This document shows, piece after piece, positions 33,641 through 42,426 of a DNA stretch of 64,000 nucleotides (position 1 is the stretch's first letter; every line of letters starts with the position of its first letter). Under the pieces are notes generated by a model. It did no database searches. It was not told the origin of the DNA and saw only the letters and a list, made by a program, of their open reading frames with translations. Origin of the DNA: Bacillus sp. FJAT-14578. GTDB taxonomy: Bacteria > Bacillota > Bacilli > Bacillales > Bacillaceae_H. Made by a program: the position numbers and the translations under genes. The DNA is taken from positions 186,001 to 250,000 of the forward strand of contig NZ_KI632505.1 in assembly GCF_000504165.1 (NCBI RefSeq), in the 5' to 3' direction.

Positions 33641-34021
33641 TTATTTTTTTTCCATTACAGCAAAGTAATTTTCTTCATTATCTGCAAAGTTAAATACTCT
33701 GCCGGAAGGCATATTTACAATTTCTCCGACTTTGATATTTTTATTTGATAAGTTACTACGTAATTCATCGAGATTTTCCGAAAAAAACATTAAAGAAGGT
33801 GTACCAAGATTTAATTCAGGTGACATTTTAGCAACGAATTCCTTATTGTGCAGAATGATACTTGTTTCTGCACCCTTTGTTGGAGCAATTTCAATCCATC
33901 TCATTCCCTGACCGTTATTTTCTTCAGAAATTACACTAAACCCTGCTTTTTCTGTCCAAAAATCCACTGCCTCATCTTGGTTATTTACATACAACATAAT
34001 TTGACCGACTTTACTAATCAT
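33641..34021 (-). CDS. VOC (glyoxalase/bleomycin resistance-like) family protein
   Basis: 126 residues from the ATG at 34021, within a longer frame reaching 34081 that lacks a ribosome binding site. One VOC domain: QIMLYVNNQDEAVDFWTEKA, GFSVISEE, RWIEIAPTKG, LMFFSENLDELRSNLS and VFNFADNEENYFAVME. Family members are metal-dependent lyases, dioxygenases or drug-binding proteins. Activity unknown. Monocistronic. Confidence 0.85.
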   Translation of the reverse strand: MISKVGQIMLYVNNQDEAVDFWTEKAGFSVISEENNGQGMRWIEIAPTKGAETSIILHNKEFVAKMSPELNLGTPSLMFFSENLDELRSNLSNKNIKVGEIVNMPSGRVFNFADNEENYFAVMEKK

Positions 34022-34403
34022 AGACTTTTCCACTCCCTTATATAAGTAAATACCAAACCGAATGCTCCTAATCCTTTCCATTCGCCAAGGTTTCTGATAC
34101 CCAATGACAACTTATCCGATACGGGCGGTTAATTAAACTGTATGATTATCCACCCCTATACACGACTTTTTACCTTCTACATTAATATTCGTTAGCTGGA
34201 AGAAAAATCCTTCTCCCACTAAAAGGGTCCATACCCTTATAAAGGTATTTCAGGAAAGAAAATGAAGGTGATTTCCTAAAAAATTTCCATAATTATTAAA
34301 GGATAATTATTGTTTTATTACAATTTCAATAAAATATCTTTAAACATTCAGATTTATTTTATTATGACTGTATAGGATTTTACTATCATTCAAGGAGAGG
34401 TAT
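34022..34403. other. Intergenic region upstream of the dacF-like gene
   Basis: 382 bp. No ORF with a ribosome binding site. A small inverted repeat (ATACC-N8-GGTAT) lies near 34229-34247. The promoter of the carboxypeptidase gene should lie here but I cannot place it with confidence. Confidence 0.5.
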
Positions 34404-35588
34404 ATGAAAAAGTTTTTCTTTATCTTCATTTTAGCTTTAATCCCCTTCACTTCTACGACTGTAAGTGCCGAATCCGACTTATCTCCCATTAGTGAAGCCG
34501 GGATCATTATTGATGCGAAAAGCGGGGCAATATTATACGAAAAAAACGTACATAAAAAAATGTATCCAGCCAGTCTAACGAAAGTCGCCACTGCTATATA
34601 TGCTATAGAACACGGAGATATGAACGAACTAGTGACTGTCAGCAAAAAAGCGGCGGAGGCAGACGGCTCTTCGGTATTTATTGTACCTGGGGAGAAAATA
34701 GAGCTTTCCAAATTGGTTGCAGGGATGCTAATCAATTCCGGAAATGATGCAGCTATCGCAATTGCCGAGCATATGTCCGGCAGTGAAAAACTGTTCATGG
34801 AAGATTTGAATGGGTTTTTAAGAAAAGAAGTAAACGTTACCAATACTCATTTTACGAACCCCCATGGATTGTTTGATGAAAACCATGTCACTACGGCCAG
34901 TGACCTCGCAAAGATTACCCAATATGCGATGAAAAATGAAACGTTCCGTGAATATTTTGGAAAAAAAACTTTACCATGGAAAGTGGAAACATGGGACACT
35001 ACTCTCGTTACCCATCATAAAATTCTAAAAGGCGAACTCCCCTATGAAGGAATCACCGGTGGAAAAACCGGTTTCGTTAGTAAATCCGGCTACACCCTAA
35101 TTTCTACTGCTACTAGAGGAGAACAGGATTTGATTGTCGTTACCCTTAAAGCTCCTTCAAACAAGGATGCCTACTCTGATACTGAGCTTCTATTCAATCA
35201 TGGCTTTAAAAACTTTACATCAGCCAAAATTGATAAAAAGAGCATCCTTTATTCAGCGGACCACTCTCATTCCTACACGCTGAACGAAGATTTACACTAT
35301 ACTCATTTAATTAGTGATGAACCTAATCTAAAAACCAGTAATGATGGTATTCTCTCCATCATGAACCAAGAAGGGACCGCTATAGGATCTTTTGACCTTA
35401 AAATGGTCGCTGATGTAAAGAACATAGAAGTGCCTGCCTCGATTAAAGAAGAAACAATCAATGAGGAAGCTAATAAATTTTCTGTCTCATCTCTAGGATG
35501 GATAACCTGTGTCATTCTTATCATTATGATAACGGTTTTTCTACAGAAAAGCAGAAAAAAACGAAATGATTTTAGAACTCGTTACTAA
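34404..35588 (+). CDS. D-alanyl-D-alanine carboxypeptidase (DacF/DacB-type PBP)
   Basis: 394 residues. Signal peptide (cleavage near VSA-E). Penicillin-binding motifs: S57-LT-K60 (PASLTKVATA), SGN at 112-114 and KTG at 221-223 (ITGGKTGFV). A C-terminal membrane helix (LGWITCVILIIMITVFL) is followed by a basic tail, so it is anchored at its end like DacA/DacF. It trims the terminal D-Ala from peptidoglycan stem peptides and so controls cross-linking. AAGGAGAGG lies before the ATG. Monocistronic with terminator. It is not next to the spoIIA genes, where dacF usually lies. Confidence 0.92.
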   Translation: MKKFFFIFILALIPFTSTTVSAESDLSPISEAGIIIDAKSGAILYEKNVHKKMYPASLTKVATAIYAIEHGDMNELVTVSKKAAEADGSSVFIVPGEKIELSKLVAGMLINSGNDAAIAIAEHMSGSEKLFMEDLNGFLRKEVNVTNTHFTNPHGLFDENHVTTASDLAKITQYAMKNETFREYFGKKTLPWKVETWDTTLVTHHKILKGELPYEGITGGKTGFVSKSGYTLISTATRGEQDLIVVTLKAPSNKDAYSDTELLFNHGFKNFTSAKIDKKSILYSADHSHSYTLNEDLHYTHLISDEPNLKTSNDGILSIMNQEGTAIGSFDLKMVADVKNIEVPASIKEETINEEANKFSVSSLGWITCVILIIMITVFLQKSRKKRNDFRTRY

Positions 35589-35623
35589 AAAACTAAAGGG
35601 TGACTTTAATTTAATAAACAGAA

Positions 35624-35672
35624 CAAAGGAGTACACATATTATGCATGACTAATATGTGTACTTCTTTAGTT
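35624..35672 (+). terminator. Terminator of the dacF-like gene
   Basis: Perfect 17-bp arms AAAGGAGTACACATATT (35625-35641) and 35652-35668, followed by AGTTTTTA. Confidence 0.8.
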
Positions 35673-35812
35673 TTTAAGGCTTTTTATGATTGAGGTCTTG
35701 ATAAAATGGTTTTCCGCGTTTCGCGGGCGGAACCCCCTCGTAAAGAAAAAGACTTTTTTGACCGTTTATTTAAGAAATAATAACACATAATGTTTCATTG
35801 CTTTGTTACCTT

Positions 35813-36586
35813 TTAGGTTTTACCTTTCTCGAATGACTTATTGCCCGGTGCAAACCAACCGATTAGAGCAATACCAACTAATACTCCATAGAAGATCAGA
35901 GTCCAAGCGGTACTGTGGGGAAAATGATGATCTAAGACACCAATATCCTCGTGGGCAAGAGTAATTACAGCAAGTTTGACACCCACCCAGGCAACAATTG
36001 CATATGCTGTTGTTTCCAATGCTGGACGTTTATCAAGAAGTTGCACAAACCAGGTTGCTGCATACTTAATCAAGACAAGGCCAGCAATCCCTCCAAGAAG
36101 AACAACAATAAACTGTCCTCCATCCATGCCGCCGAAGTCATCGAGCGGTGAATCCGGAAGACCAAGGGCTATAGCAACCGCAGCTAGAATTGAATCAACT
36201 GCAAAAGCGAGGTCAGCTAAAGCAATCTTCCCTACTGTGGGCCAGAACCCTTTCCCAGCGGATTCCTCTTCATCGTCCTTATGAATATTCTCATTTTCTT
36301 TCCCGAACCGGGCCTGAATGACATGCTTTAAGCCTAAGTAAAGAAGATAAGCTGCTCCTATCGCCTGTATCTGCCAGACGTTTGCGATAAAAGAAATGGC
36401 AAAAAGTGCAACAAATCGGAAAACGAAGGCCATAACGATTCCGTAATTTATAGCTCTTTTTTTCTGATCTTCGGGTAAATGCTTGGCTATAACCGCTAGT
36501 ACAAGGGCATTGTCAGCCGATAACAATCCTTCTAATCCAATTAGAATCAACAATGCCCAAGCATACTCTAGCCAGATGGACTCCAT
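35813..36586 (-). CDS. TerC family membrane protein (YceF/YkoY-like)
   Basis: 257 residues, seven or so membrane segments. TerC signatures: GLEGLLSADNALVLAVIAKH near the N-terminus and LADLAFAVDSILAAVAIALG in the middle, with paired acidic residues in the membrane. In Bacillus, TerC proteins export manganese or metalate secreted enzymes. GGAGAGAGG precedes the ATG. I looked for the yybP-ykoY manganese riboswitch in the leader and did not see its conserved GC-rich stems. Confidence 0.9.
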   Translation of the reverse strand: MESIWLEYAWALLILIGLEGLLSADNALVLAVIAKHLPEDQKKRAINYGIVMAFVFRFVALFAISFIANVWQIQAIGAAYLLYLGLKHVIQARFGKENENIHKDDEEESAGKGFWPTVGKIALADLAFAVDSILAAVAIALGLPDSPLDDFGGMDGGQFIVVLLGGIAGLVLIKYAATWFVQLLDKRPALETTAYAIVAWVGVKLAVITLAHEDIGVLDHHFPHSTAWTLIFYGVLVGIALIGWFAPGNKSFEKGKT

Positions 36587-36999
36587 CCACCTCTCTCCTT
36601 TCTAAAACTTAAAATGTTAGGTAAAGGTTTCGACAATAGAATTACCATATACCTTTATCAATACCTTTTTCAGGTTGTGGATAAACTTTTTAACACATCG
36701 TGACCTTTTAACACCCTCTTTAGTTAACCTTCCCTCATTTGTTTAACAAGGCACATTGGTTTTTTTGTTAATGTTTGTATCGAATGTAAGCTTTTCTATC
36801 CAATCATACATTGGATTAAATTAAAAGATGCCTAAAAAGGCGACCATCATTTAGTTTCTTCCTCCACTAATGTCCCGTTATCCATCCATTCAGCATAAAC
36901 GCAATGTTGCACCACAGGAAATGAAAGAATATTACATTCTTTCATGGTAATGGAACAAGGAGACATTTTAAGCTCATAATTTTTTCAAAAAAGAACATC
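36587..36999. other. Intergenic region upstream of terC, no gene seen
   Basis: 413 bp, AT-rich. ATGAAAGAAT / ATTCTTTCAT forms a small hairpin at about 36921-36947, possibly the terminator of the broken Rrf2 gene. No riboswitch or ORF with a ribosome binding site. Confidence 0.55.
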
Positions 37000-37221
37000 T
37001 TACTTAATAGGAAGGTAATCTCTAAACTCTCTTGGTGTCACACCATCTCTAGTAATAAACCCGGCTTTGACCAAATTCGTTAATACTTTTGAAAGATACT
37101 TAGGCGGCACTTTCTGAACTTCAGCCAAAGGTTTTACACCTATTATTTTCCCAGTTGGTAAAAGAGCCAAATAAACAATTGTGTGGAGGGCATAATTAGT
37201 TGCCTTGGAATAATATTTTAT
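37000..37221 (-). pseudogene. Rrf2 family regulator remnant (N-terminal half only)
   Basis: The sequence KYYSKATNYALHTIVYLALL, then GVKPLAEVQKVPPKYLSKVL and TNLVKAGFI, is the winged helix of an Rrf2 regulator. The family normally starts ATG-AAA-TA(C/T), but here the codon before AAA-TAT is ATA (37219-37221), and the homology ends after AGFI, followed by a foreign tail and a stop. The longer frame to 37263 begins inside the terminator of the cwlJ gene. So both ends are lost. Confidence 0.65.
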
Positions 37222-37250
37222 TCTGTATAAATATTCTGAAAATATGTAAA

Positions 37251-37275
37251 GAAGCTTACTCAAAGAGTAAGCTTA
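37251..37275 (-). terminator. Terminator of cwlJ
   Basis: AAGCTTACTC / GAGTAAGCTT arms with a 3-nt loop, overlapping the cwlJ stop, followed on the minus strand by CTTTACAT. Confidence 0.7.
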
Positions 37276-37716
37276 GCTTCCGGTATACACACTTTCACAT
37301 GTTCCAGGTCTTGGTTCATAATAACAATGATTTTTAAATTGACCACTTAAGGGTTGACCGTACCATGTTGGAGGGCATGGAGCATATGGATTGAAATACC
37401 AAAGAGCATATTTTGCTGGGTGTTCTCTCCAATAATCCAAAGTTTGTTTGGCTAATCTTTTTTCAACAGGTCTTGCTCTATTATAAAATACATTCCCTTT
37501 TTGAACAGCTTCAAAGGAATAATTTCCTCCTTGTACTTGATAAATAACATGGGGAATGGTTCTTAAATTTTTAAAGTCTAAACAATTTGCTTTAAGACGA
37601 TTAACAATTACATTTCCAACATATAACATTCCCTGTTTTCCTTCACCTTCGGCTTCTGCTCTCATCATCCTTGCCATTAAGGCAACGTCCGAATCTCGGT
37701 AACTTACTCTTGGCAT
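37273..37716 (-). CDS. cwlJ: Spore cortex-lytic cell wall hydrolase CwlJ
   Basis: 147 residues (142 in B. subtilis CwlJ). SleB/CwlJ hydrolase domain: [18 protein letters not shown] with the catalytic Glu region, [47 protein letters not shown] and [21 protein letters not shown]. CwlJ degrades the cortex during germination, activated by Ca-DPA. The ATG at 37716 has GGAGGTG 5 nt upstream. The frame continues upstream only because it runs into a DUF4440 remnant. Unlike in many Bacillus genomes, no gerQ is adjacent. Confidence 0.93.
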   Translation of the reverse strand: MPRVSYRDSDVALMARMMRAEAEGEGKQGMLYVGNVIVNRLKANCLDFKNLRTIPHVIYQVQGGNYSFEAVQKGNVFYNRARPVEKRLAKQTLDYWREHPAKYALWYFNPYAPCPPTWYGQPLSGQFKNHCYYEPRPGTCESVYTGS

Positions 37717-37740
37717 TTTTTCACCTCCAAAATATAGTAT

Positions 37741-37771
37741 GAAAAAAAGCCTACATTGATGTAGACTTTTT
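37741..37771 (-). terminator. Terminator between the DUF4440 remnant and cwlJ
   Basis: AAAGTCTACAT / ATGTAGGCTTT with T7 on the minus strand, only 25 nt upstream of the cwlJ start. Confidence 0.7.
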
Positions 37772-37878
37772 ACAACTAAAATTGCGTCCTCTGTGTAGTA
37801 ATTCATCAATGTATCAAAATCCTCCAGCTTGATTGCAAGGTCGCACTTCTTCATAAAATTTTTTAATTCGTGTTCCAT
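37745..37878 (-). pseudogene. 5' fragment of a DUF4440/SnoaL-like gene
   Basis: A strong ribosome binding site (AGGGGGAA, 4-5 nt from the ATG at 37878) starts [20 protein letters not shown] followed by [17 protein letters not shown]. That is the N-terminal strand-helix of a SnoaL-like (DUF4440) protein, normally about 130 residues. After 37 codons it runs into a terminator hairpin and then the cwlJ leader, so the rest has been deleted. Confidence 0.6.
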
Positions 37879-38105
37879 CAAATTCCCCCTGGATAACGCC
37901 ATCTATATAGAAATATAACACATAGATATTCCTTTTATTGGAATAAGCACATTTTTTAATAATGAATATTCCTTTCTTCAAGAGGAGTTCACATAAGCAT
38001 TCTTTCAGAAACTAAACCACACCTTCTCCCTTTAGCCAAACTGATAAAAATTCGTGTTGTTGCTTATACTATGAAAAAATTCACTGCCAGTAAGGAGTTG
38101 TCACG

Positions 38106-38480
38106 ATGAACATGAAAAAAATAACCATTTGTTTGTTCATCTTTTTCTTTTTTGTTTCCTCATCCGTATTTGCTATAGACACTGTCAGCACATTCAAATT
38201 GATGAACCAGCAAAATGAAGCAGTCCTAACGAAGGAAGTGTCGTTTCAAGAGGGAGAAACATTATACGAAGTGACGAAAAAAGCATTTGACATTGAGGAG
38301 TCCCAAGGTCACATTATCTCCATCAATGGCATTCGTTCCATTCCTGAGAAAAACATCCATTGGGCCGCATTTGTGAATGGACATTTTGTTCAGCTCGGTC
38401 TAGATGAGGTAACGCTTTATGCCAATGACCAAGTTGTGTGGGCTTTACGAGATTGGGAACGATTAGACATTTTGAAATAA
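38106..38480 (+). CDS. Secreted DUF4430 domain protein
   Basis: 124 residues. Signal peptide (ITICLFIFFFFVSSSVFA, cleavage before IDT). The mature part reads as a DUF4430 (transcobalamin-like C-terminal) domain: VSFQEGETLYEVTKKAFDIE, SINGIRSI, WAAFVNGHFVQLGLDEVTLY and NDQVVWAL. The domain occurs in secreted or wall-bound proteins of unclear role. AAGGAG lies 8 nt before the ATG. Monocistronic with its own terminator. Confidence 0.78.
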   Translation: MNMKKITICLFIFFFFVSSSVFAIDTVSTFKLMNQQNEAVLTKEVSFQEGETLYEVTKKAFDIEESQGHIISINGIRSIPEKNIHWAAFVNGHFVQLGLDEVTLYANDQVVWALRDWERLDILK

Positions 38481-38506
38481 GAAAAACTTCTGACGAAGAG
38501 GATTAA

Positions 38507-38573
38507 GGTTAAAGAGGGCGACTGAGAAAGTATCAAAAGCATACCTTCCCAGTCGTGCTTTTTCTTTCCCTCA
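38507..38573 (+). terminator. Terminator of the DUF4430 gene
   Basis: Interrupted stem (AAAG..GACTG.GAA.GTAT with ATAC.TTC.CAGTC..CTTT), followed by TTTTCTTT. Confidence 0.6.
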
Positions 38574-38628
38574 TATTTATCATATCGCACACTTGTTTAA
38601 AGAAAGAATGACATCATTCTTATTACCA

Positions 38629-38671
38629 ATAGTTCAAAGGCCAACCCTAATCGGATTGGCCTTTGAACTAT
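38629..38671. terminator. Perfect 16-bp hairpin after the spx-like gene
   Basis: ATAGTTCAAAGGCCAA (38629-38644) pairs perfectly with 38656-38671. It ends 7 nt before the spx-like stop. No T-run. Confidence 0.55.
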
Positions 38672-38677
38672 ATTGAA

Positions 38678-39073
38678 TTAGTTAACCGCCTTTAATATGC
38701 TCTGAATTTGAACCTCTCTTACTTTACGCGGTAAAAAGCTTCTAATTTCGTCATCGTTAAACCCAATTTGGACCCGCTTTTCATCTAAAATAATTGGTCT
38801 TTTCAACATTCCAGGTTGGTCGATGATCAATTTGTACAATTCGCTTAGTGTCAATTCATCTAAATCGATTTCTAATTGTTGAAACACTTTTGAACGCTCG
38901 GAGATGATCTCTTTCGTACCTTCTTCCGTCAATCGGATGATGGATTTGATTTCATCTACGGTTAACGGCTCTTTAAAAAGGTTTCTTTCCTGATATTCCA
39001 GTTGGTGTTCTTCCAACCAGGCTTTCGCCTTGCGGCATGATGTACAACTCGGTGAAGTATATAATGTAATCAT
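38678..39073 (-). CDS. spx: Spx/ArsC family regulator
   Basis: 131 residues, exactly the length of Spx. The redox switch is C10-T-S-C13 in [40 protein letters not shown] and the FLPRKVRE C-terminus are typical of Spx. Spx binds the RNA polymerase alpha subunit and activates disulfide-stress genes. The ATG at 39073 is used: GGAG lies 8 nt upstream and the N-terminus then matches the family. Bacillus genomes often carry more than one Spx paralogue; this copy is not near mecA or an opp operon in this window, so it may be the secondary one. Confidence 0.88.
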   Translation of the reverse strand: MITLYTSPSCTSCRKAKAWLEEHQLEYQERNLFKEPLTVDEIKSIIRLTEEGTKEIISERSKVFQQLEIDLDELTLSELYKLIIDQPGMLKRPIILDEKRVQIGFNDDEIRSFLPRKVREVQIQSILKAVN

Positions 39074-39581
39074 GGTTTTCACTCCTTATGAACAGTCTAT
39101 GCTTTTTGCATATATCCACATTTCAATATCCCGGTGTCTTTTTCCTCTGCTGACATCTATATTACTCTGTGTAGATTATTTATGATCCATTCATTATTTT
39201 TTAATTCGAGATATATTTAACATAATTAAAGTCCAATTTACGAACATGCAAAACCATTTAGCTTCATTCGCTGTCATTTACTTGACTTTTCATTATCTCG
39301 AAAATAATTATCTTTAATTTAATGTAATTGTACGTTCCCCTTGCTGTTTTGTCAATTTCCATTTTTTCGTGTTTCCGGTCGTGACAACTGGGCAATATAA
39401 AGGTAGCGAAGCTTAAGAACGATCTTTTTATATGACAAAAGGCAGACGCAGACGCACTCTCTTCAAAAATGGGCAGTAAAACATCCATAGAAACTGCTTG
39501 AAAAATAAAAGTCCCCGAATTTGACAAAAATCCGAGAACTTTTCATTATACTATAATGAACATGCTGATTATGGTCATTTA
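39074..39581. other. Intergenic region, no supportable gene
   Basis: 508 bp, AT-rich. The only longer frame (39264-39527, minus) has no ribosome binding site and an unnatural composition. A terminator lies at the right end. Confidence 0.55.
39507..39546 (-). terminator. Terminator of the 39582 gene
   Basis: AAAAGTTCTCGGATTT on the minus strand pairs imperfectly with AATTCGGGGACTTTT, followed by ATTTTTC. Confidence 0.6.
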
Positions 39582-39788
39582 TTAAGATGATCTTTTGGAT
39601 ACGCTAGAACCACTTTGGCTGATTGTCTGTTTCAATTCTTTGATGAGTTGCTCATCGATATTCATACGGGCACCATTTTTTTTACTAAATAGTTGCGGTA
39701 CTACTTTTTTGCATACTTCTTTATGGACTCCTTCGGGTAAGCTCTCAATAAATCTTAAAATAGAAGCTTGATTATCCGGTAATGCCAA
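39582..39788 (-). CDS. Small hypothetical protein
   Basis: 68 residues from the TTG at 39788, with GGGAGGGAG 5 nt upstream. Soluble, with SILRFIESLPEGVHKEVCKK likely helical and a C-terminal Ser-rich tail (SQSGSSVSKRSS). A terminator follows. No family recognised. The size and Ser-rich end would fit a spore or stress small protein, but nothing shows this directly. Confidence 0.55.
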   Translation of the reverse strand: MALPDNQASILRFIESLPEGVHKEVCKKVVPQLFSKKNGARMNIDEQLIKELKQTISQSGSSVSKRSS

Positions 39789-40023
39789 TGAAACTCCCTC
39801 CCTATTTTTTCTTTATCAGTAATCAAAACAGTCTGTTTAACTAGATTAATGTTTACTCGCTGCGAGCTCCTTCTTAAAAACAATCGATGTTATGAAATAA
39901 TATGATCTTGCAAGTTGCCGAAAAAAGATAATAGGGCAAGATACCCCTGGTACTTGCCGCTATATCAATTTAAAAACGGTGAGTCATATATCGTAAGAGC
40001 AGGTGTTAACTCTATCCACACTC

Positions 40024-40521
40024 TTAAACTGGGAATACCGCGCTGATGTCGCAAAGTGAAAATGTACCACTAGCATCAATATCTACAATTGGTGTACCAA
40101 TTGGATCATCATAATTGCCAGGAGGTCCTAGTGTAACGGTATCACAATCTACACACATCACTTTACCTGCAATTGCAACGCCAAAGAAAGTGTTATCTAC
40201 AAAAATAACAACAGTCTGGCCTCTTCTAAATTGTTCCTTAATTCCCGGCACGCAGCAGCAATCGCATTTTTCCTTTTTACAATCTTTACAGCAGTCATCG
40301 TGCCGTCTTCTTCCGCAATCGTCCATTTTATGACCCTCTTTCTTATGATTTGAAAACCTAGATGATTCAAAACAGCGGCAATCATCATGCCGAGGCCGAG
40401 GTGGGTGAGGGCAGCAGCAATCAATATGCCAATACCTATGTGAATGAGAGCAGCCGCAGTTATCATGCGAATGCCCAGATGAATACGAATAATAACAACC
40501 ATCATACCAATATCCAGCCAT
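40024..40521 (-). CDS. Cys/His-rich spore coat-like protein
   Basis: 165 residues. The first 90 are extremely rich in Cys, His, Asp and Tyr (GYWYDGCYYSYSSGHSHDNC, HDDCCKDCKKEKCDCCC). The C-terminal part is an ordered beta domain: GIKEQFRRGQTVVIFVDNTF, GVAIAGKVMCVDCDTVTLG and VDIDASGTFSLCDISAVF. A similar C-terminal domain with a cysteine-rich head occurs in Bacillus exosporium/coat proteins; this is a tentative match. The Cys could cross-link the protein into the coat. AAAGGAGAG lies about 8 nt before the ATG. Confidence 0.72.
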   Translation of the reverse strand: MAGYWYDGCYYSYSSGHSHDNCGCSHSHRYWHIDCCCPHPPRPRHDDCRCFESSRFSNHKKEGHKMDDCGRRRHDDCCKDCKKEKCDCCCVPGIKEQFRRGQTVVIFVDNTFFGVAIAGKVMCVDCDTVTLGPPGNYDDPIGTPIVDIDASGTFSLCDISAVFPV

Positions 40522-40663
40522 AACATTCTCTCCTTTCTTTTAAGGTGTACTATATAATATTAAAATCTACTATTTTTGCTTATGCACTTGTCTATTCTCT
40601 CTATTAATAATAAATTGTACGCGCCCTTTTTTTGCAAGATTCCTACAACTTTATCGCTAATCA

Positions 40664-40699
40664 AAAAACCTCGGATTCTAGTGAATCTGAGGTTTTCTC
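40664..40699 (-). terminator. Orphan terminator hairpin
   Basis: AAAACCTCGGATTC-TAGT-GAATCTGAGGTTTT. On the minus strand it is followed by a T-run (TTTTTTGATT). No intact gene ends here. Confidence 0.65.
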
Positions 40700-40961
40700 C
40701 TACCATATCTATTGTTCGTTAACGAAGACTCCCTGTAAATATTTCCGATTTCATGATCTTTGGCATCTTCTATAATCCCAATTCATATGATTTCCTTATA
40801 GTTTCCAAAACAATAGGATCTTTTTCTTTCAATCGAGCGAATATATGATAAAAATCTAGTAATCCCAGCAAAAATAGGCTCATAGGTTGGGCAAGTGTAC
40901 AGTCATAATTGAAAGAAGAGAATAGAATAAAGTATATTTCACTCCTCCTTGTATGATGAAA

Positions 40962-41000
40962 CGAGGACCTGCCTTGAACGTTAAGGCAGGTCCTCGTTCA
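40962..41000 (+). terminator. Orphan terminator-like hairpin
   Basis: Perfect stem ACGAGGACCTGCCTT / AAGGCAGGTCCTCGT, followed by TCATTTATTC. No plus-strand gene precedes it within 1 kb. Confidence 0.6.
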
Positions 41001-41100
41001 TTTATTCATCTAATAAAATCCACGATTGACCTCTTGCAAAAGCCGTGACGCTTTGCCCAGCTTGTACATAAACTGTATGGATTCGAAAAAGGAGGAGAAA

Positions 41101-41340
41101 ATGATCAAGACAAAAAAAGATAACAGAGACATGGATCGAAGTTTAGATTACACCAAACAGCAACTCGAACGTCAAAAAATTCAAGTCGATCGGCTCGAAC
41201 ATCGAATTGACTGTCTAAAATGGCAATTTAACGGACTTAAACGTCAAGTTTCCCGGCATAGGAAGCATGTTAGAAAGATGGAGTACCAATTAGGATTAGC
41301 CTCAGATCCCGATCATGAAAGTTTTTCCATTAAACCGTAA
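41101..41340 (+). CDS. Small basic coiled-coil protein
   Basis: 79 residues from the ATG at 41101 with AAAGGAGGAG 3-4 nt upstream. The longer frame to 41026 has no ribosome binding site. It is strongly basic and helical: RSLDYTKQQLERQKIQVDRL, EHRIDCLKWQFNGLKRQVSR and HRKHVRKMEYQLGL show heptad spacing of hydrophobic residues. No known family. A terminator follows. Confidence 0.65.
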   Translation: MIKTKKDNRDMDRSLDYTKQQLERQKIQVDRLEHRIDCLKWQFNGLKRQVSRHRKHVRKMEYQLGLASDPDHESFSIKP

Positions 41341-41395
41341 TGCCCAAACATTCCGGGCCGTTTTTGCCATCAACATTGTTACAAAAATGAACCTC

Positions 41396-41432
41396 AAACA
41401 ACCCCCTTGGTATCCAAGGAGGCTGTTTTGGG
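41396..41432 (+). terminator. Terminator of the basic coiled-coil gene
   Basis: AAACAACCCCCTTGG / CCAAGGAGGCTGTTTT, 55 nt after the stop. Confidence 0.7.
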
Positions 41433-41517
41433 CTGGATTCTTTGCGGCAATTTCACTGTAAACGTTGTCCACTCCGCATATGTTTATTTGAAGTGTTTCT
41501 TCTTAATTCTATTAATC

Positions 41518-42426
41518 CTATACTTCTTGCTGTACGGTTTTATTATATGGAATCCGTCTTTGCTGCTGAATCAAAAAGAGGAATACTCCGAACAGAACAA
41601 GCAAACCTCCGGCGATTTGCCAGCCGACGAGGCGCTCTCCCAATAAAATAACCGCCAATATTGTCGCTCCTACCGGCTCTCCTAAAATGCTCATGGAGAT
41701 GGTAGTGGCATTTACATAGTTTAAGAGCCAATTATTGATAAGATGCGATAACGTCGGAACGGTCGCTAATAATAGAAAAATCCCCCATTCACGTGCTTCA
41801 TATCCGCCAAGTTCTGTTCCCGTTCCTAAGTTATATACCGTCAAAACGATGGACGCAGAAACAAAAACGCAAAAACTGTAAATCCAATGCGATACTTTTT
41901 TCACGGTACTTTGGCCGATCAATAAGTATCCGACAACGGCAATGACGCTTAAAAATGAAAGGATATCACCGAGAATGGCCTCCTTGCTTAATCCGAAATC
42001 TCCCCAACCGATCATCACGGCTCCGACAATGGCAATCCCCATCGTCATCAATGCGGGGAGCGTTGTTCGTTCTTTAAACAGGAAAAAGCCGCCCGCCAGC
42101 GATACGATTGGCTGCAGGGCAAGAATGATGGTCGAGCTTGCGACCGTCGTCAGCTTTAAAGACCCGAACCAAAGGACGAAATGCAGCGCCAAAAAGAACC
42201 CGGAACAAAATAAAAAGAACCCATCCCTCTTCGTTATTTTTCGGAATTCCTCCCGTTTTTTCCATACAATCGGTACCAATAAAAGACTGGCCAGCCATAA
42301 GCGATACATGCTTAAAATAGAAGCCGGTGCATCTGACCATTTGACGAAAATGGCCGAAAAAGAGATTGCAATAATTGAAATGACTAAAGGCAAGCCGATT
42401 GATTTTCCGCTTTCACCATGTTGCAC
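41518..42426 (-). CDS. EamA/DMT family transporter
   Basis: 302 residues, ten membrane segments in two EamA repeats (IAISFSAIFVKWSDAPASIL near the start, LGDILSFLSVIAVVGYLLIG opening the second half, ISMSILGEPVGATILAVILL near the end). Starts at GTG 42426 with AAGGTGGG 6 nt upstream. Substrate unknown. It is the third DMT protein in the window and not closely similar to the others. Confidence 0.87.
   Translation of the reverse strand: MQHGESGKSIGLPLVISIIAISFSAIFVKWSDAPASILSMYRLWLASLLLVPIVWKKREEFRKITKRDGFFLFCSGFFLALHFVLWFGSLKLTTVASSTIILALQPIVSLAGGFFLFKERTTLPALMTMGIAIVGAVMIGWGDFGLSKEAILGDILSFLSVIAVVGYLLIGQSTVKKVSHWIYSFCVFVSASIVLTVYNLGTGTELGGYEAREWGIFLLLATVPTLSHLINNWLLNYVNATTISMSILGEPVGATILAVILLGERLVGWQIAGGLLVLFGVFLFLIQQQRRIPYNKTVQQEV

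Larger units (their letters stand above)
40522..41100. other. Intergenic region with two strong hairpins and a possible small-gene remnant
   Basis: Between hairpins at 40664-40699 and 40962-41000 there is no gene with a proper start. On the minus strand a frame ending at 40770 reads MSLFLLGLLDFYHIFARLKE.. and continues upstream out to about 40940, where a GGAGGAGTG start is in another frame. This may be a frameshifted small gene whose terminator (40664-40699) is left. Weak evidence. Confidence 0.3.

Noticed and set aside
36587..36999. yybP-ykoY manganese riboswitch before terC
   Set aside because: Searched for because TerC genes often have one; the conserved GC-rich stems are absent.
39264..39527. 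87-codon minus-strand frame
   Set aside because: No ribosome binding site, unnatural composition, extends over the upstream region of the spx-like gene.
40197..40526. Alternative frame starting at ATG closer to the ribosome binding site of the coat-like gene
   Set aside because: Gives an Ile/His-rich low-quality protein; the frame from 40521 has a conserved-looking C-terminal domain.
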